Shown: in pieces, positions 1 to 7,737 of the stretch
Layout: the number at the start of each line of letters is the position of its first letter
How positions within the stretch are numbered: position 1 is the stretch's first letter
From: JADJLQ01 sp034439915
GTDB taxonomy: Bacteria > Bacteroidota > Bacteroidia > Chitinophagales > Saprospiraceae
Reading direction: 5' to 3'
Assembly: GCA_034439915.1 (NCBI GenBank)
Contig: JAWXBI010000273.1
Span: forward strand, 1 to 45,247
DNA: 45,247 bases
Notes under the pieces: generated by a model
Seen by the model: the letters and a program-made list of their open reading frames with translations, nothing else
Databases searched by the model: none
Told to the model about the DNA's origin: nothing
Program-made: the position numbers and the translations under genes

Positions 1-128
1 CACCTTATCATAAACTGGGTACCACACAAAATGACGGGATTTTTCTGGTAGACGGTCAATTTATTGGGGAGATCAGTGTCTGGTCGGAATTGTATAAAAA
101 CAGACTTTCAGATTTGATGGAATCTTAA
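1..128 (+). CDS. 3' end of an unidentified protein (truncated by window start)
   Basis: An open frame enters from the left edge and ends at TAA 126-128, leaving about 41 C-terminal residues ending in NRLSDLMES. The residues look protein-like (charged and hydrophobic alternation, DGIFLVDGQFIGEISVW), but I do not recognise the family from this fragment. A good promoter for the next gene starts only about 10 bases after the stop, so the two genes need not be co-transcribed. Confidence 0.6.
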   Translation, partial: PYHKLGTTQNDGIFLVDGQFIGEISVWSELYKNRLSDLMES

Positions 129-138
129 GGTTATATGG

Positions 139-169
139 TTGATTTTTAAGTAGAAAAAGGTTAATTTTG
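139..169 (+). promoter_or_regulatory. Bacteroidota-type promoter of the thioredoxin-like lipoprotein gene
   Basis: TAATTTTG at 162-169 fits the -7 consensus TAnnTTTG exactly, and TTG at 139-141 lies 20 bases upstream as a -33 element. The start codon is at 189, giving a leader of roughly 10-15 bases. This is the only promoter in the window where I see both elements well spaced. Confidence 0.65.
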
Positions 170-188
170 CATTAAATTATTATGTAAT

Positions 189-1256
189 ATGATAAAGCGC
201 TTAATCTATATTTTTTTAGGTATGGGTATCCTTATGGGTTTTTCCCAATGTGCCGGGACCAGTTCCAAAGGTTTAACCGTTAAAGGTAAAATTTCCGATG
301 GGTCCAATCTCCGGATTTTCCTGGATAAACTACCAATAGCTTCACAGAAAATTGAAGTCCTTGCCCAGTCCGAGATTGGCAGTAGCGGGAAATTTGTTAT
401 TACCACTGAACAACCCGTGGAAGCAGGAATCTACCGGGTAAGGATTGGTGGACGCAATGTAATGCTCATTCTTGATGGAAGTGAAAAAGTCATTGAATTG
501 ACAGGCTCCATGGGAGATATGGACACCGGTGAGATGGAAATAAAAGGTTCGGATGAATCAGCCAAAGCCAGTGTCATCACCGGAAAACTCAACAACAAGG
601 AGATTGGAATCGCTCAAATAAGAAAAGAAATAAACAATTTTGACAACCCGTTGACTTCCCTGATGTTGGTCATGGGTACCATTAATGAGACCAAAGAAGA
701 TGTTGAATTGCTGAAATCTTTAGTAGTCAAACTAAGGGAAAAATTCCCCAGGAGTTCGTACACCACCGATCTGGACAATATCACTACGATGATGGAAAAA
801 AATATCATGGCCAGTCAATCTGCCATGTTGGTAAAAGAGGGTGCTGAAGCACCGAATATCAGTCTTCCCAATCCAGAAGGAAAAATCATTGAATTGAACT
901 CCCTCCGGGGCAAAGTTGTTTTATTGGATTTTTGGGCTAGTTGGTGTGGCCCCTGCCGCAGAGAAAACCCCAATGTGGTCAATGTTTACAACAAATACAA
1001 AGACAAAGGATTTACCGTTTATAGTGTTTCCCTGGATAGGCCGGGCGGAATGGAAAATTGGAAAGCTGCGATTGCAGCCGATAAATTAACCTGGCCCAAC
1101 CATGTCAGTGACCTGCAATTCTGGAACAGCGCTGCTGGAAAATTGTACGGAATAGATGCTATACCCAGGGCTTATCTGCTCGATAAAGAGGGAAAAATAG
1201 CAGGCATCAATCTTCGTGGTGAAGCCCTGGAACCGGCTGTCAAACGATTATTATAA
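189..1256 (+). CDS. Thioredoxin-family (TlpA/ResA-like) lipoprotein with N-terminal DUF4369 domain
   Basis: Predicted periplasm-facing thiol-disulfide oxidoreductase anchored as a lipoprotein. The N-terminus is a hydrophobic segment ending in a lipobox-like MGFSQC, so Cys22 would be the acylated residue. Residues ~28-120 resemble DUF4369, a beta-rich domain that often precedes thioredoxin modules in Bacteroidota. Residues ~215-355 are an AhpC/TSA-TlpA thioredoxin fold with the redox motif WCGPC (residues 252-256) after VVLLDFWAS, and a cis-Pro-type segment AIPRAYLLD near the C-terminus. Length (355 aa) is normal for the DUF4369-TlpA architecture. ATG 189 follows a well-formed promoter and a strong terminator follows the stop, so it is probably monocistronic. 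The substrate is unknown; cytochrome maturation or general reduction of secreted thiols are both possible. Confidence 0.88.
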   Translation: MIKRLIYIFLGMGILMGFSQCAGTSSKGLTVKGKISDGSNLRIFLDKLPIASQKIEVLAQSEIGSSGKFVITTEQPVEAGIYRVRIGGRNVMLILDGSEKVIELTGSMGDMDTGEMEIKGSDESAKASVITGKLNNKEIGIAQIRKEINNFDNPLTSLMLVMGTINETKEDVELLKSLVVKLREKFPRSSYTTDLDNITTMMEKNIMASQSAMLVKEGAEAPNISLPNPEGKIIELNSLRGKVVLLDFWASWCGPCRRENPNVVNVYNKYKDKGFTVYSVSLDRPGGMENWKAAIAADKLTWPNHVSDLQFWNSAAGKLYGIDAIPRAYLLDKEGKIAGINLRGEALEPAVKRLL

Positions 1257-1278
1257 TATTTATTCCTCAAAGGATATT

Positions 1279-1318
1279 AAAGAGCAATCCGGTTACCGGG
1301 TTGCTCTTTTTATTTATA
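1279..1318 (+). terminator. Rho-independent terminator shared by convergent genes
   Basis: A 14-bp stem (AAAGAGCAATCCGG at 1279-1292 pairing with CCGGGTTGCTCTTT at 1296-1309, one G-T pair) closes a TTA loop and runs into a T-rich tail TTTATTTAT. It lies 22 bases after the stop of the thioredoxin-like gene. The opposite strand ends in TTTAATAT, so it may also weakly stop the convergent methyltransferase gene. Confidence 0.88.
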
Positions 1319-2071
1319 GGTAAGTTGCCGCTGCCATTCCGATAACAAAATCGCAGTAGCGATAGCAGCGTTCAGGGATTCAACCGTCCCGGAATAAGGT
1401 GGAATTTTAATCGTACGGGTCAACAAAGACTTAACATGCGTTGAGATCCCTTGTCCTTCATTGCCAATGACCAAAATACCATTTGCCGGAAGTGAATATT
1501 GAAATACATCAACACCATCCAAACCAGCACCCACCAGAGGAATTTTTTCAAGGCCAAGGCTATTAAGTCCTCCATTCCAATATTTAACACGACAAAAACT
1601 CCCCATAGAAGACTGGATCACTTTTGGGTGAACCAGATCTGCACAACCCTCACTCAATCCTACGGTCTTTACATCGAACCATTCAGCAGTCCTTAAAATG
1701 GTACCCAGGTTACCCGGGTCTTGAATCTGATCCAGATAAAGATGTATACCGGGTTGAAATCCGGCCTCCCATACTGGATAAGGAGGAGGAATATACCCTA
1801 TCAGTAAAATATCCGGAACCGTGTCCATATTGGAGATTCGGGCCATCTCTTTGTTGGATACCGGGTGAATTTTATCATCCCATTCCTGCGATAAAACCTC
1901 CAGGTGATCTGTTATTTCAGGGGTGATAAAGATCCGGTCGACAGCCCTATATCCGCCGCCCAGGATGTCCAATACGGCCTTTTTTCCCTCGGCAACGAAA
2001 AGATTGTATTCCTGACGATACTTTTTATGAACGAGAGATCGTATTACTTTTGCGTATTTTTCAGAAAGCAT
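1310..2071 (-). CDS. TrmH/SpoU-family RNA 2'-O-methyltransferase
   Basis: SAM-dependent 2'-O-ribose methyltransferase of the SPOUT (trefoil-knot) superfamily, 253 aa. An N-terminal substrate-binding region (residues 1-~95, starting LSEKYAKVIRSLVHKKYRQE) is followed by the catalytic domain. The three SpoU motifs are visible: motif 1 LDQIQDPGNLGTILRTAEWF, motif 2 VIGNEGQGIS and motif 3 IPPYSGTVESLNAAIATAIL. The N-terminal form resembles rRNA-modifying members (RlmB/TsnR-like) more than TrmH itself, but the RNA target cannot be read from sequence. ATG at 2071 abuts the start of the divergent TamL-like gene. A divergent SpoU gene next to tamL is, to my recollection, a recurrent arrangement in Bacteroidota. 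Confidence 0.9.
   Translation of the reverse strand: MLSEKYAKVIRSLVHKKYRQEYNLFVAEGKKAVLDILGGGYRAVDRIFITPEITDHLEVLSQEWDDKIHPVSNKEMARISNMDTVPDILLIGYIPPPYPVWEAGFQPGIHLYLDQIQDPGNLGTILRTAEWFDVKTVGLSEGCADLVHPKVIQSSMGSFCRVKYWNGGLNSLGLEKIPLVGAGLDGVDVFQYSLPANGILVIGNEGQGISTHVKSLLTRTIKIPPYSGTVESLNAAIATAILLSEWQRQLTYK
2045..2052 (+). promoter_or_regulatory. -7 promoter box of the TamL-like gene
   Basis: TACTTTTG fits TAnnTTTG exactly. It overlaps the TTG at 2050 that would otherwise extend the reading frame, so transcription probably begins near 2058-2060 and the TTG at 2071 is the likelier start. No -33 element at the usual spacing was recognised. Confidence 0.5.
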
Positions 2072-4401
2072 TGAAGATTAAAATTAACCATATCCTATCT
2101 ACGATTCAACGTTGGAAACTGAGTTTGTGGATAATTCCTTTGATGTTTCAGATATCTTGTAGCATTACCAAGTTTATCCCGGAAGATAAAGTTTTACTGG
2201 TCAGCAATGAGGTTAAACTGAAACCATCCCCGCTGACCAAAAAGAAAATTGACCGAAACAGGATCCGATATGTGATTTCCAATCCAAATTACGGGCTGGG
2301 CAAGGGTTACCTTCATTTTTATTTCAAACACAGTGAGCCAGGTGATTCGACCTGGTGGGACAGGTTGTTTATCAATAAACTCTCAGAACGGCCCCAATGG
2401 TTTACTGAAGAAGGGGCCCGCCAAAACCAGGACGATCTGGTCAAACATATGAATGCAGCAGGTTATTATCAAGGGTCCGTCACCTACGAGGTTAAAGAAA
2501 CTAAAAAAAAGGCAAAAGTAATTTATACGGTATCTCCCGGTAACCCCCTTCGGGTAAATTCTGTCCGTTATTTGTGTGAAGAACCAAAAATCCAGAAAAT
2601 CTTAGATTCCCTGAAACCAACACTATTGTTAAAAATAGGGAGCCCTTTGGATGAACAATTACTTTATCCCGACCAGGCAAAGATCATCCAGACCCTTCAG
2701 GATGCCGGTTATTATCAAATCAGTAAATCCAATTTTGACTACTATTATCAGGATTCAACCCGTCAATCCATCGACCTGGAATGCGCTATTTTAATTCCAG
2801 AAGGTCAAACAGGGTTTGAACAATTCAGAATTCAACAAATCCATGTCTTTTCATACGATCGATTGACCAACCCGGATTACAAAATAGACACCTTCTTGGA
2901 CGGGATTACGTATCATAACAATAGCCCGCAGATAATCCGACCCAACATCCTGAGGAAATATATAAAATTTGCACCCGGTGAATTGTATAATCAGAGTGCT
3001 ATCCACCTAACCCGTAATACCTTACAAAATCTCGGAATTTACCGCAGTACCAGTGTGCTTCCGGAGAAAACGAGTGATTCAACCCTCAATATCAATTTAT
3101 TTCTTCCGGCAGTTAAAAGACAATTTGTTCAGATTGACCTGGAATCCAGTTATGTGACCAACCGGGATCAATTGGCTGGCAATAAATTGTTTGATTTCCG
3201 GTTGGCCTTCCAATATCGCCATCGGAATTTGTTTAAAGGAGCTGAACAATTTAATGCCTCAGTCATCCCCAATATCGGCTTTCAGGTGGTCTCCAAGAAA
3301 CTTTTGGTGCCCTGGGGTTTAAACACCCAGGCCAGCCTGACCTTACCGAGGTTTTGGGAAATCGGTCTCGTCCGGTTTGCCAATCAAACCCACCTCATCT
3401 CCGACCGATTTTACAACTCCATCCGTAATTCAACCCGGACCCGGATGTCCATCGGAAACGTCTACGAATTGTTTTACAATTTTTATAATGGCCGGAATGA
3501 ACAATCCGTCCAACGGGAAACCAAAGCCAGTTTTGGATATGAATTTTCAATAGAAAACAGGATATTTTACCGCTACAATCCCATTGGTTTCGATTACCTC
3601 AATTATGACCTCTCCCCCGGATTTGACAGCCTGGCCCCTCAATTTCTCCGCAAAAGTTTTGAAGATCGGCTCCTGGCGGGAATCTTTTTAAAAGAAGTCA
3701 CCGCCGATATCAATAACAAATATTCCAACAACAATGTGTCCCGCTTTTTAATTAGTATGGAAACCTCCGGCCTGGAAGCCGGCCTGGTCAATGTGTTTTC
3801 GAAAAAAGAATTGTTACCACGGATTTCAAGGTTTATCCGAACTGAAGTTGATGGAAGGTATACTTGGAAATTATCCAGGACCAATGAAATCGGTATTCGG
3901 GTAGCCACAGGTATCGCTTTCCCATTTGGTAAAAATGATAATTCCATTCCCTTTGTCAGACAGTTTTATGTTGGAGGGCCCAATAGTATCAGAGGCTGGG
4001 CCATCCGCGAAATAGGCCCTGGATTGGTGGTCAATGAGGTACAAGCCAATAACCGGGCAAGCTTTTATCAAACTGGCAATTTTAAGTTTGAATTCGGTTC
4101 TGAATACCGTTTCGATATATTTTCAGTATTTAAAGGAGCTGTATTATTTGATGGGGGCAATGTATGGATACTTAAAAAAGATCCTCTGTTGCCCGGTGGT
4201 GAACTTACTCCAAAATTCCTCTCCCAATTATATTTGAGCAGCGGATTTGGTTTGCGGCTTGATTTTACTTTCTTCATGATCCGGTTCGATGCGGGGGTCA
4301 AACTCCGTACACCGTATCTTCAGGAAAACGGAACTCATCATCCGATTACCCGCAAACTCAACGATTTACAATTTAACCTGTCCCTGGGCCTACCCTTCTA
4401 A
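2071..4401 (+). CDS. tamL: BamA/TamA-family outer-membrane assembly lipoprotein (TamL-like)
   Basis: Outer-membrane beta-barrel protein of the Omp85 superfamily, about 776 aa from TTG 2071. The N-terminus has a basic stretch, a hydrophobic core (LSLWIIPLMFQ) and the lipobox-like ISCSITKFIPEDK, matching the lipidated start of Bacteroidota TamL proteins rather than secreted BamA. POTRA-like segments follow (e.g. ...AAGYYQGSVTYEV..., ...LQDAGYYQISKSNF...). The C-terminal half is rich in amphipathic strands and holds the Omp85 signature VGGPNSIRGWAIREIGPG and a terminal strand ending in SLGLPF. TamL is thought to act with TamB in exporting or inserting outer-membrane and surface proteins; no tamB lies nearby, since a convergent nth follows after 5 bases. 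The TTG at 2050 sits inside the -7 box, so I prefer TTG 2071, but no ATG gives a credible signal peptide and the start stays uncertain. Confidence 0.85.
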   Translation: MKIKINHILSTIQRWKLSLWIIPLMFQISCSITKFIPEDKVLLVSNEVKLKPSPLTKKKIDRNRIRYVISNPNYGLGKGYLHFYFKHSEPGDSTWWDRLFINKLSERPQWFTEEGARQNQDDLVKHMNAAGYYQGSVTYEVKETKKKAKVIYTVSPGNPLRVNSVRYLCEEPKIQKILDSLKPTLLLKIGSPLDEQLLYPDQAKIIQTLQDAGYYQISKSNFDYYYQDSTRQSIDLECAILIPEGQTGFEQFRIQQIHVFSYDRLTNPDYKIDTFLDGITYHNNSPQIIRPNILRKYIKFAPGELYNQSAIHLTRNTLQNLGIYRSTSVLPEKTSDSTLNINLFLPAVKRQFVQIDLESSYVTNRDQLAGNKLFDFRLAFQYRHRNLFKGAEQFNASVIPNIGFQVVSKKLLVPWGLNTQASLTLPRFWEIGLVRFANQTHLISDRFYNSIRNSTRTRMSIGNVYELFYNFYNGRNEQSVQRETKASFGYEFSIENRIFYRYNPIGFDYLNYDLSPGFDSLAPQFLRKSFEDRLLAGIFLKEVTADINNKYSNNNVSRFLISMETSGLEAGLVNVFSKKELLPRISRFIRTEVDGRYTWKLSRTNEIGIRVATGIAFPFGKNDNSIPFVRQFYVGGPNSIRGWAIREIGPGLVVNEVQANNRASFYQTGNFKFEFGSEYRFDIFSVFKGAVLFDGGNVWILKKDPLLPGGELTPKFLSQLYLSSGFGLRLDFTFFMIRFDAGVKLRTPYLQENGTHHPITRKLNDLQFNLSLGLPF

Positions 4402-4406
4402 ACTGG

Positions 4407-5045
4407 TCAGGATCCCATCCTGCTTTTGATTCCAAATTCCGAGCATATGGGACAGTCGTGTGGCCGGTGTGCCCTTGCCGGACAATATTTTCGTCCAAAT
4501 AATATCAGCTGGAGATGCGCTTTAATCCATTGAGATGGAGGTATTAGTCTTTTGAGGTCTGATTCTGTCCGGGTAACACTGGTGCCATCGCTTAAGCCCC
4601 ATCGATAAGCCAGTCTATGGATATGGGTATCAACCGGAAATGCCGGTATACCAAAGGCCTGGCACATGACTACCGATGCGGTTTTATGGCCTACACCAGG
4701 CAACGTTTCGAGTATTTCCAGATCGGCAGGTACGATACCTTTGTATTGTTCAACTAAAATGCGGGAAGTATTCAGGATCGCCCTGGATTTGGTCGGACTC
4801 AAACCGCAGGGCCGGATCAGGTTTTCTATAATTGCCAGAGGTATTTCCCGCATTTTTTCGGGAGTGTCCGCCAGTGCAAATAGTGCAGGAGTGACGGTAT
4901 TGACCCTTGTATCGGTGCATTGGGCGGACAACAAAACCGCAATCAATAGCGTATAAGGATCTTTGTGAACCAACGGTATTTCAACGGCAGGAAAATATTC
5001 TTCCAGTTTGGCTAAAATAAGGGTTGCCTTCTCCGATCTGGTCAT
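4407..5045 (-). CDS. nth: Endonuclease III (DNA glycosylase/AP lyase)
   Basis: Base-excision-repair glycosylase with AP lyase activity for oxidised pyrimidines, 212 aa (normal length). The helix-hairpin-helix LPGVGHKTASVV carries the catalytic Lys121, and the catalytic Asp139 lies in FPVDTHIHRLAYRWGL. The C-terminal iron-sulfur loop is atypical: Cys188, Cys198 and Cys201 (CPARAHRPHDCPIC) are present, with nine residues between the first two instead of the usual six, and the fourth Cys expected about six residues later is absent (the protein ends GIKSRMGS). The cluster may be modified or lost. The ATG at 5045 overlaps the stop of the upstream acyl-CoA reductase in an ATGA junction, so nth is the last gene of a four-gene operon. 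It converges on the TamL-like gene. Confidence 0.93.
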   Translation of the reverse strand: MTRSEKATLILAKLEEYFPAVEIPLVHKDPYTLLIAVLLSAQCTDTRVNTVTPALFALADTPEKMREIPLAIIENLIRPCGLSPTKSRAILNTSRILVEQYKGIVPADLEILETLPGVGHKTASVVMCQAFGIPAFPVDTHIHRLAYRWGLSDGTSVTRTESDLKRLIPPSQWIKAHLQLILFGRKYCPARAHRPHDCPICSEFGIKSRMGS

Positions 5046-6055
5046 AGAGCAGTCAGGAATTGAAAGGTATCTACGCCATCCGCATAATCATGGAGAGCCG
5101 GGGACTGCGCTGTGCCAGGTCGTATAGTGGCCAATGGGGGCAGATCATGGGTGGAAACAATGACCTGTATATTCTCCTGAAGACTTGTGAGCCGGGCAAG
5201 GACTTGAGGAATGTTTTCATAATATTGATAATTTATGGCTGCAATTCTCGATGCCAAATTTGGTTGTTCGACTAAAAAAATGTTAGCGTTTGTAAAGTAA
5301 TTAATTTTGCCCATGATATAAATGGCGAGGTTGTAATCATAGTTGTTGTGATAGGAATTATTATCCATGACCATACTGAATTGGTCCCACAGGCTCATCA
5401 GTCGGGTAAAGTCATACCCGGTTGGTACAAACAAAGAGGATACGTTCCTGCAACCTAAACCAAAATAAAGAAAGACATCGCGGCCCAGCGCGATGAGTTC
5501 TTCATCTGTTTCCCGACCATTTAATACCGCTACGCCTACCCTGTTTTTCCGGATAATATGTGGGTATTTTCCAAAATAATATTCAAAATAGCGGGCGCTG
5601 TTATTGCTTCCGGTTGCCAATATGGCATCGATATCTTTTAATTTTTCAACGATCTCAAAATAACCAGAAACACGATCGTCTGTTTTTGCCATCAATGCTA
5701 ATACCACAGGCAATAATACCTCATCCTTATGTGCCAATTTGAGTATGCTGATATGACCTGCCATAAATACGGTCAGCAAATCATGAAAACCCACCAGGGG
5801 AATATTACCGGCCATGATGATACCTACTTTTTTGGGGGGTTGATCCGTCTGGGGATACTGTTTTACCCAGTCTCTCAATTTCGATTCATTCAAATAATTA
5901 GAACCAATGTGTTTTATTGCCTCCTGAATTGACCGCGTATCAAACCAGGTATTTTGGATAGCAGCTTGTTGTATTGCTAACTGGAGGCTTTCCGGTTCGC
6001 CGTTCAGCAAGTTACCTAAATCTACGCAGGCAGCGATGCGGGCTTCCTGATTCAT
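5042..6055 (-). CDS. Acyl-CoA reductase (LuxC family)
   Basis: Predicted NAD(P)H-dependent reductase of the LuxC family (PF05893), related to aldehyde dehydrogenases, that would reduce acyl-CoA or acyl-thioesters to aldehyde. The ~337-aa protein contains an NAD-binding-like core (VGIIMAGNIPLVGFHDLLTVF), ALDH-like IDAILATGSNNSARYFEYYFG, and a candidate catalytic Cys202 in GLGCRNVSSLFVPTGYDF. The frame is open 39 bases further upstream to an ATG at 6094. I chose ATG 6055 because it forms an exact 4-bp ATGA overlap with rluD, matching the ATGA overlap at its own 3' end with nth. Sitting between rluD and nth gives no metabolic clue; the substrate and product are unknown. Confidence 0.82.
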   Translation of the reverse strand: MNQEARIAACVDLGNLLNGEPESLQLAIQQAAIQNTWFDTRSIQEAIKHIGSNYLNESKLRDWVKQYPQTDQPPKKVGIIMAGNIPLVGFHDLLTVFMAGHISILKLAHKDEVLLPVVLALMAKTDDRVSGYFEIVEKLKDIDAILATGSNNSARYFEYYFGKYPHIIRKNRVGVAVLNGRETDEELIALGRDVFLYFGLGCRNVSSLFVPTGYDFTRLMSLWDQFSMVMDNNSYHNNYDYNLAIYIMGKINYFTNANIFLVEQPNLASRIAAINYQYYENIPQVLARLTSLQENIQVIVSTHDLPPLATIRPGTAQSPALHDYADGVDTFQFLTAL

Positions 6056-7113
6056 GTGTGCAGTTGTTTTTGATTTTGAGTATAGTTTCTCCATTTCTTC
6101 AGGATACTTTCAAATTCATAGGGCAATGCTGATTCAAATTGAATCCATTTGCCTGTGGTGGGGTGCACAAATCCAAGTGTCCGTGCATGCAGCGCATGCC
6201 GGTTAAACTCAGCAAATATATTTTCAACAAACTGCCGGTAACGATTGTGAACCGTGCCTTTTACAATCCGGTTTCCTCCGTACTTTTCATCATTAAATAC
6301 AGGATGGCCCATCGACTGCAAGTGGACTCTGATTTGGTGGGTACGCCCGGTTTCTAATTTACATTTTATCAACGTGACATAATACATTTTTTCAATCACC
6401 TCATAATGTGTAATTGCTGATTTGCCCTGGTCCCGATCCGGAAACGTGCTGAAAAGCTGACGAAATCTGGGGTGCCTTCCAATAGGCAGGTCGATGGTCC
6501 CATTATCCTGTTCAGGCTCGCCCCAGACTAAGGCATAATATTCTCTGGATGAACTGTGATCAAAAAATTGTTTAGCGAGATGGGACAATGCATATTCGTT
6601 TTTAGCGATGACCAGTAAACCAGAGGTCTCTTTGTCGATCCGGTGAACCAAGCCAAGCCGGTCAAACCCTGCCTTTGTGTCCCCTGCAGCTTCTGGTGAA
6701 ATATTTAAATAAAAAGCAAGGGCATTGAGCAGGGTATGCCTGGGGTTACCGATCCCCGGATGGACTACCATACCCGCGGCTTTATTCACAATCAAAATAT
6801 CTTCATCTTCAAATAAAATGTCCAGGGGTATGTCTTCGGGACCAATTTCAATCTCTTCATGATGGGGCACAATGACCTGAATGGTTTGTAAAGGTGCAAT
6901 CCTAAAATTGGGTTTGACGGTGTTTCCATTCACCGTAATGGCTCCTGATCGAAGGCCCTGCTGGATGCGGGTCCGGGAGACATTTTTTATCCTGTCGGTC
7001 AGAAAAGTATCAATCCGGCGGGGGGATTGGTTTTTGTCCACCTGGATGATGAGTACGTCCTGCAAATCATCATTTTCAGAGGTTGTAGTCGGATCATCTT
7101 CATGTATTGTCAT
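6052..7113 (-). CDS. rluD: Large-subunit rRNA pseudouridine synthase, RluA/RluD family
   Basis: Converts uridine to pseudouridine in RNA; RluD-like enzymes act on helix 69 of 23S rRNA. The 353-aa protein has an acidic N-terminal extension, an S4 RNA-binding domain (residues ~30-75: RRIDTFLTDRIKNVSRTRIQ ... GAITVNGNTVKPN) and the RluA catalytic domain with HRIDKETSGLLVIAKN, catalytic Asp160. Later conserved segments are PIGRHP and TGRTHQIRVHLQSMGHPV. RluC/RluD/RluA cannot be separated with certainty from sequence alone; S4 plus length favour RluD. It is the second gene of the operon, 9 bases after the yfcE-like stop, and its stop overlaps the acyl-CoA reductase start (ATGA). Confidence 0.92.
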   Translation of the reverse strand: MTIHEDDPTTTSENDDLQDVLIIQVDKNQSPRRIDTFLTDRIKNVSRTRIQQGLRSGAITVNGNTVKPNFRIAPLQTIQVIVPHHEEIEIGPEDIPLDILFEDEDILIVNKAAGMVVHPGIGNPRHTLLNALAFYLNISPEAAGDTKAGFDRLGLVHRIDKETSGLLVIAKNEYALSHLAKQFFDHSSSREYYALVWGEPEQDNGTIDLPIGRHPRFRQLFSTFPDRDQGKSAITHYEVIEKMYYVTLIKCKLETGRTHQIRVHLQSMGHPVFNDEKYGGNRIVKGTVHNRYRQFVENIFAEFNRHALHARTLGFVHPTTGKWIQFESALPYEFESILKKWRNYTQNQKQLHT

Positions 7114-7122
7114 AACAAAACA

Positions 7123-7656
7123 TTAGGCCTGAGCTGACAAACCGGAAGAAGGTGGATTAATCAGGCCCCGCTGTCCCAGTTCGATGATTTCGAGGTTTTT
7201 TAGTTGGTTATCGATAAGGTCAAAACGTACGGCGGTGCGCATAAAATGGAACCCTTCCTGACCGCAGGCACCTGGATTAATATGCAGATGGCCCAGTACA
7301 GGATCTTTGATAATTTTTAAAATATGGGAATGACCGCAGATGAATAAATCACACGGATTGGCAGCTATCCATTGTTTTATTTTACGCAGATACTTGCCCG
7401 GATAGCCGGCGATGTGAGTCATGAATATCCGGAATTCCCCCAGCGTCCAGTTTAATTGAAGAGGAAATTGATTTTGTATTTCGGGTGCATCAATATTACC
7501 ATAAACGCCTTTAAGCGGTTTAAATGCCGCTAACCGATCGATCACCTCCTGGGTACCAAAATCTCCCGCATGCCAGATTTCATCACAGGCTTCGAATACC
7601 GTAAAAATCCCCGGATCTAAAAAACCATGGGTATCTGATAACAAACCGATTTTCAT
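7123..7656 (-). CDS. YfcE/MJ0936-type metallophosphoesterase
   Basis: Small calcineurin-fold phosphodiesterase, 177 aa, the usual length for the YfcE/MJ0936 group, which hydrolyses artificial phosphodiesters with a dinuclear metal centre; physiological substrates are poorly known. The metal-ligand motifs are all present: LLSDTHG near the N-terminus, WHAGDFG, VYGNID, MTHIAGYPG and ICGHSHI. The frame extends upstream to TTG 7668, but that TTG lies inside a perfect -7 box (7666-7673), so ATG 7656 (MKIGLLSDTHG) is the start; this also places the first metal motif where the family has it. First gene of the yfcE-rluD-acyl-CoA reductase-nth operon. Confidence 0.9.
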   Translation of the reverse strand: MKIGLLSDTHGFLDPGIFTVFEACDEIWHAGDFGTQEVIDRLAAFKPLKGVYGNIDAPEIQNQFPLQLNWTLGEFRIFMTHIAGYPGKYLRKIKQWIAANPCDLFICGHSHILKIIKDPVLGHLHINPGACGQEGFHFMRTAVRFDLIDNQLKNLEIIELGQRGLINPPSSGLSAQA

Positions 7657-7665
7657 AATATGCGT

Positions 7666-7673
7666 CAAAAATA
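7666..7673 (-). promoter_or_regulatory. -7 promoter box of the yfcE-rluD-luxC-like-nth operon
   Basis: On the minus strand this reads TATTTTTG, an exact TAnnTTTG match ending 9 bases before ATG 7656. No clear -33 element is visible. The box directly abuts the terminator of the upstream giant gene, so the operon has its own transcription start. Confidence 0.5.
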
Positions 7674-7677
7674 CTCA

Positions 7678-7713
7678 AATAAAAAAGGACCATCCATGAC
7701 AGAAGGCCCTTTT
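7678..7713 (-). terminator. Rho-independent terminator after the 1729-aa secreted protein gene
   Basis: On the minus strand AAAAGGGCC (7705-7713) pairs with GGTCCTTTT (7683-7691), nine pairs with one G-T, around a 13-base loop, followed by a T-rich run (TTTTTTATTTG with the stem end). It begins 25 bases after the stop codon at 7738. Confidence 0.72.
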
Positions 7714-7737
7714 CACTCTGATTCGAGCTTCGTCTAA

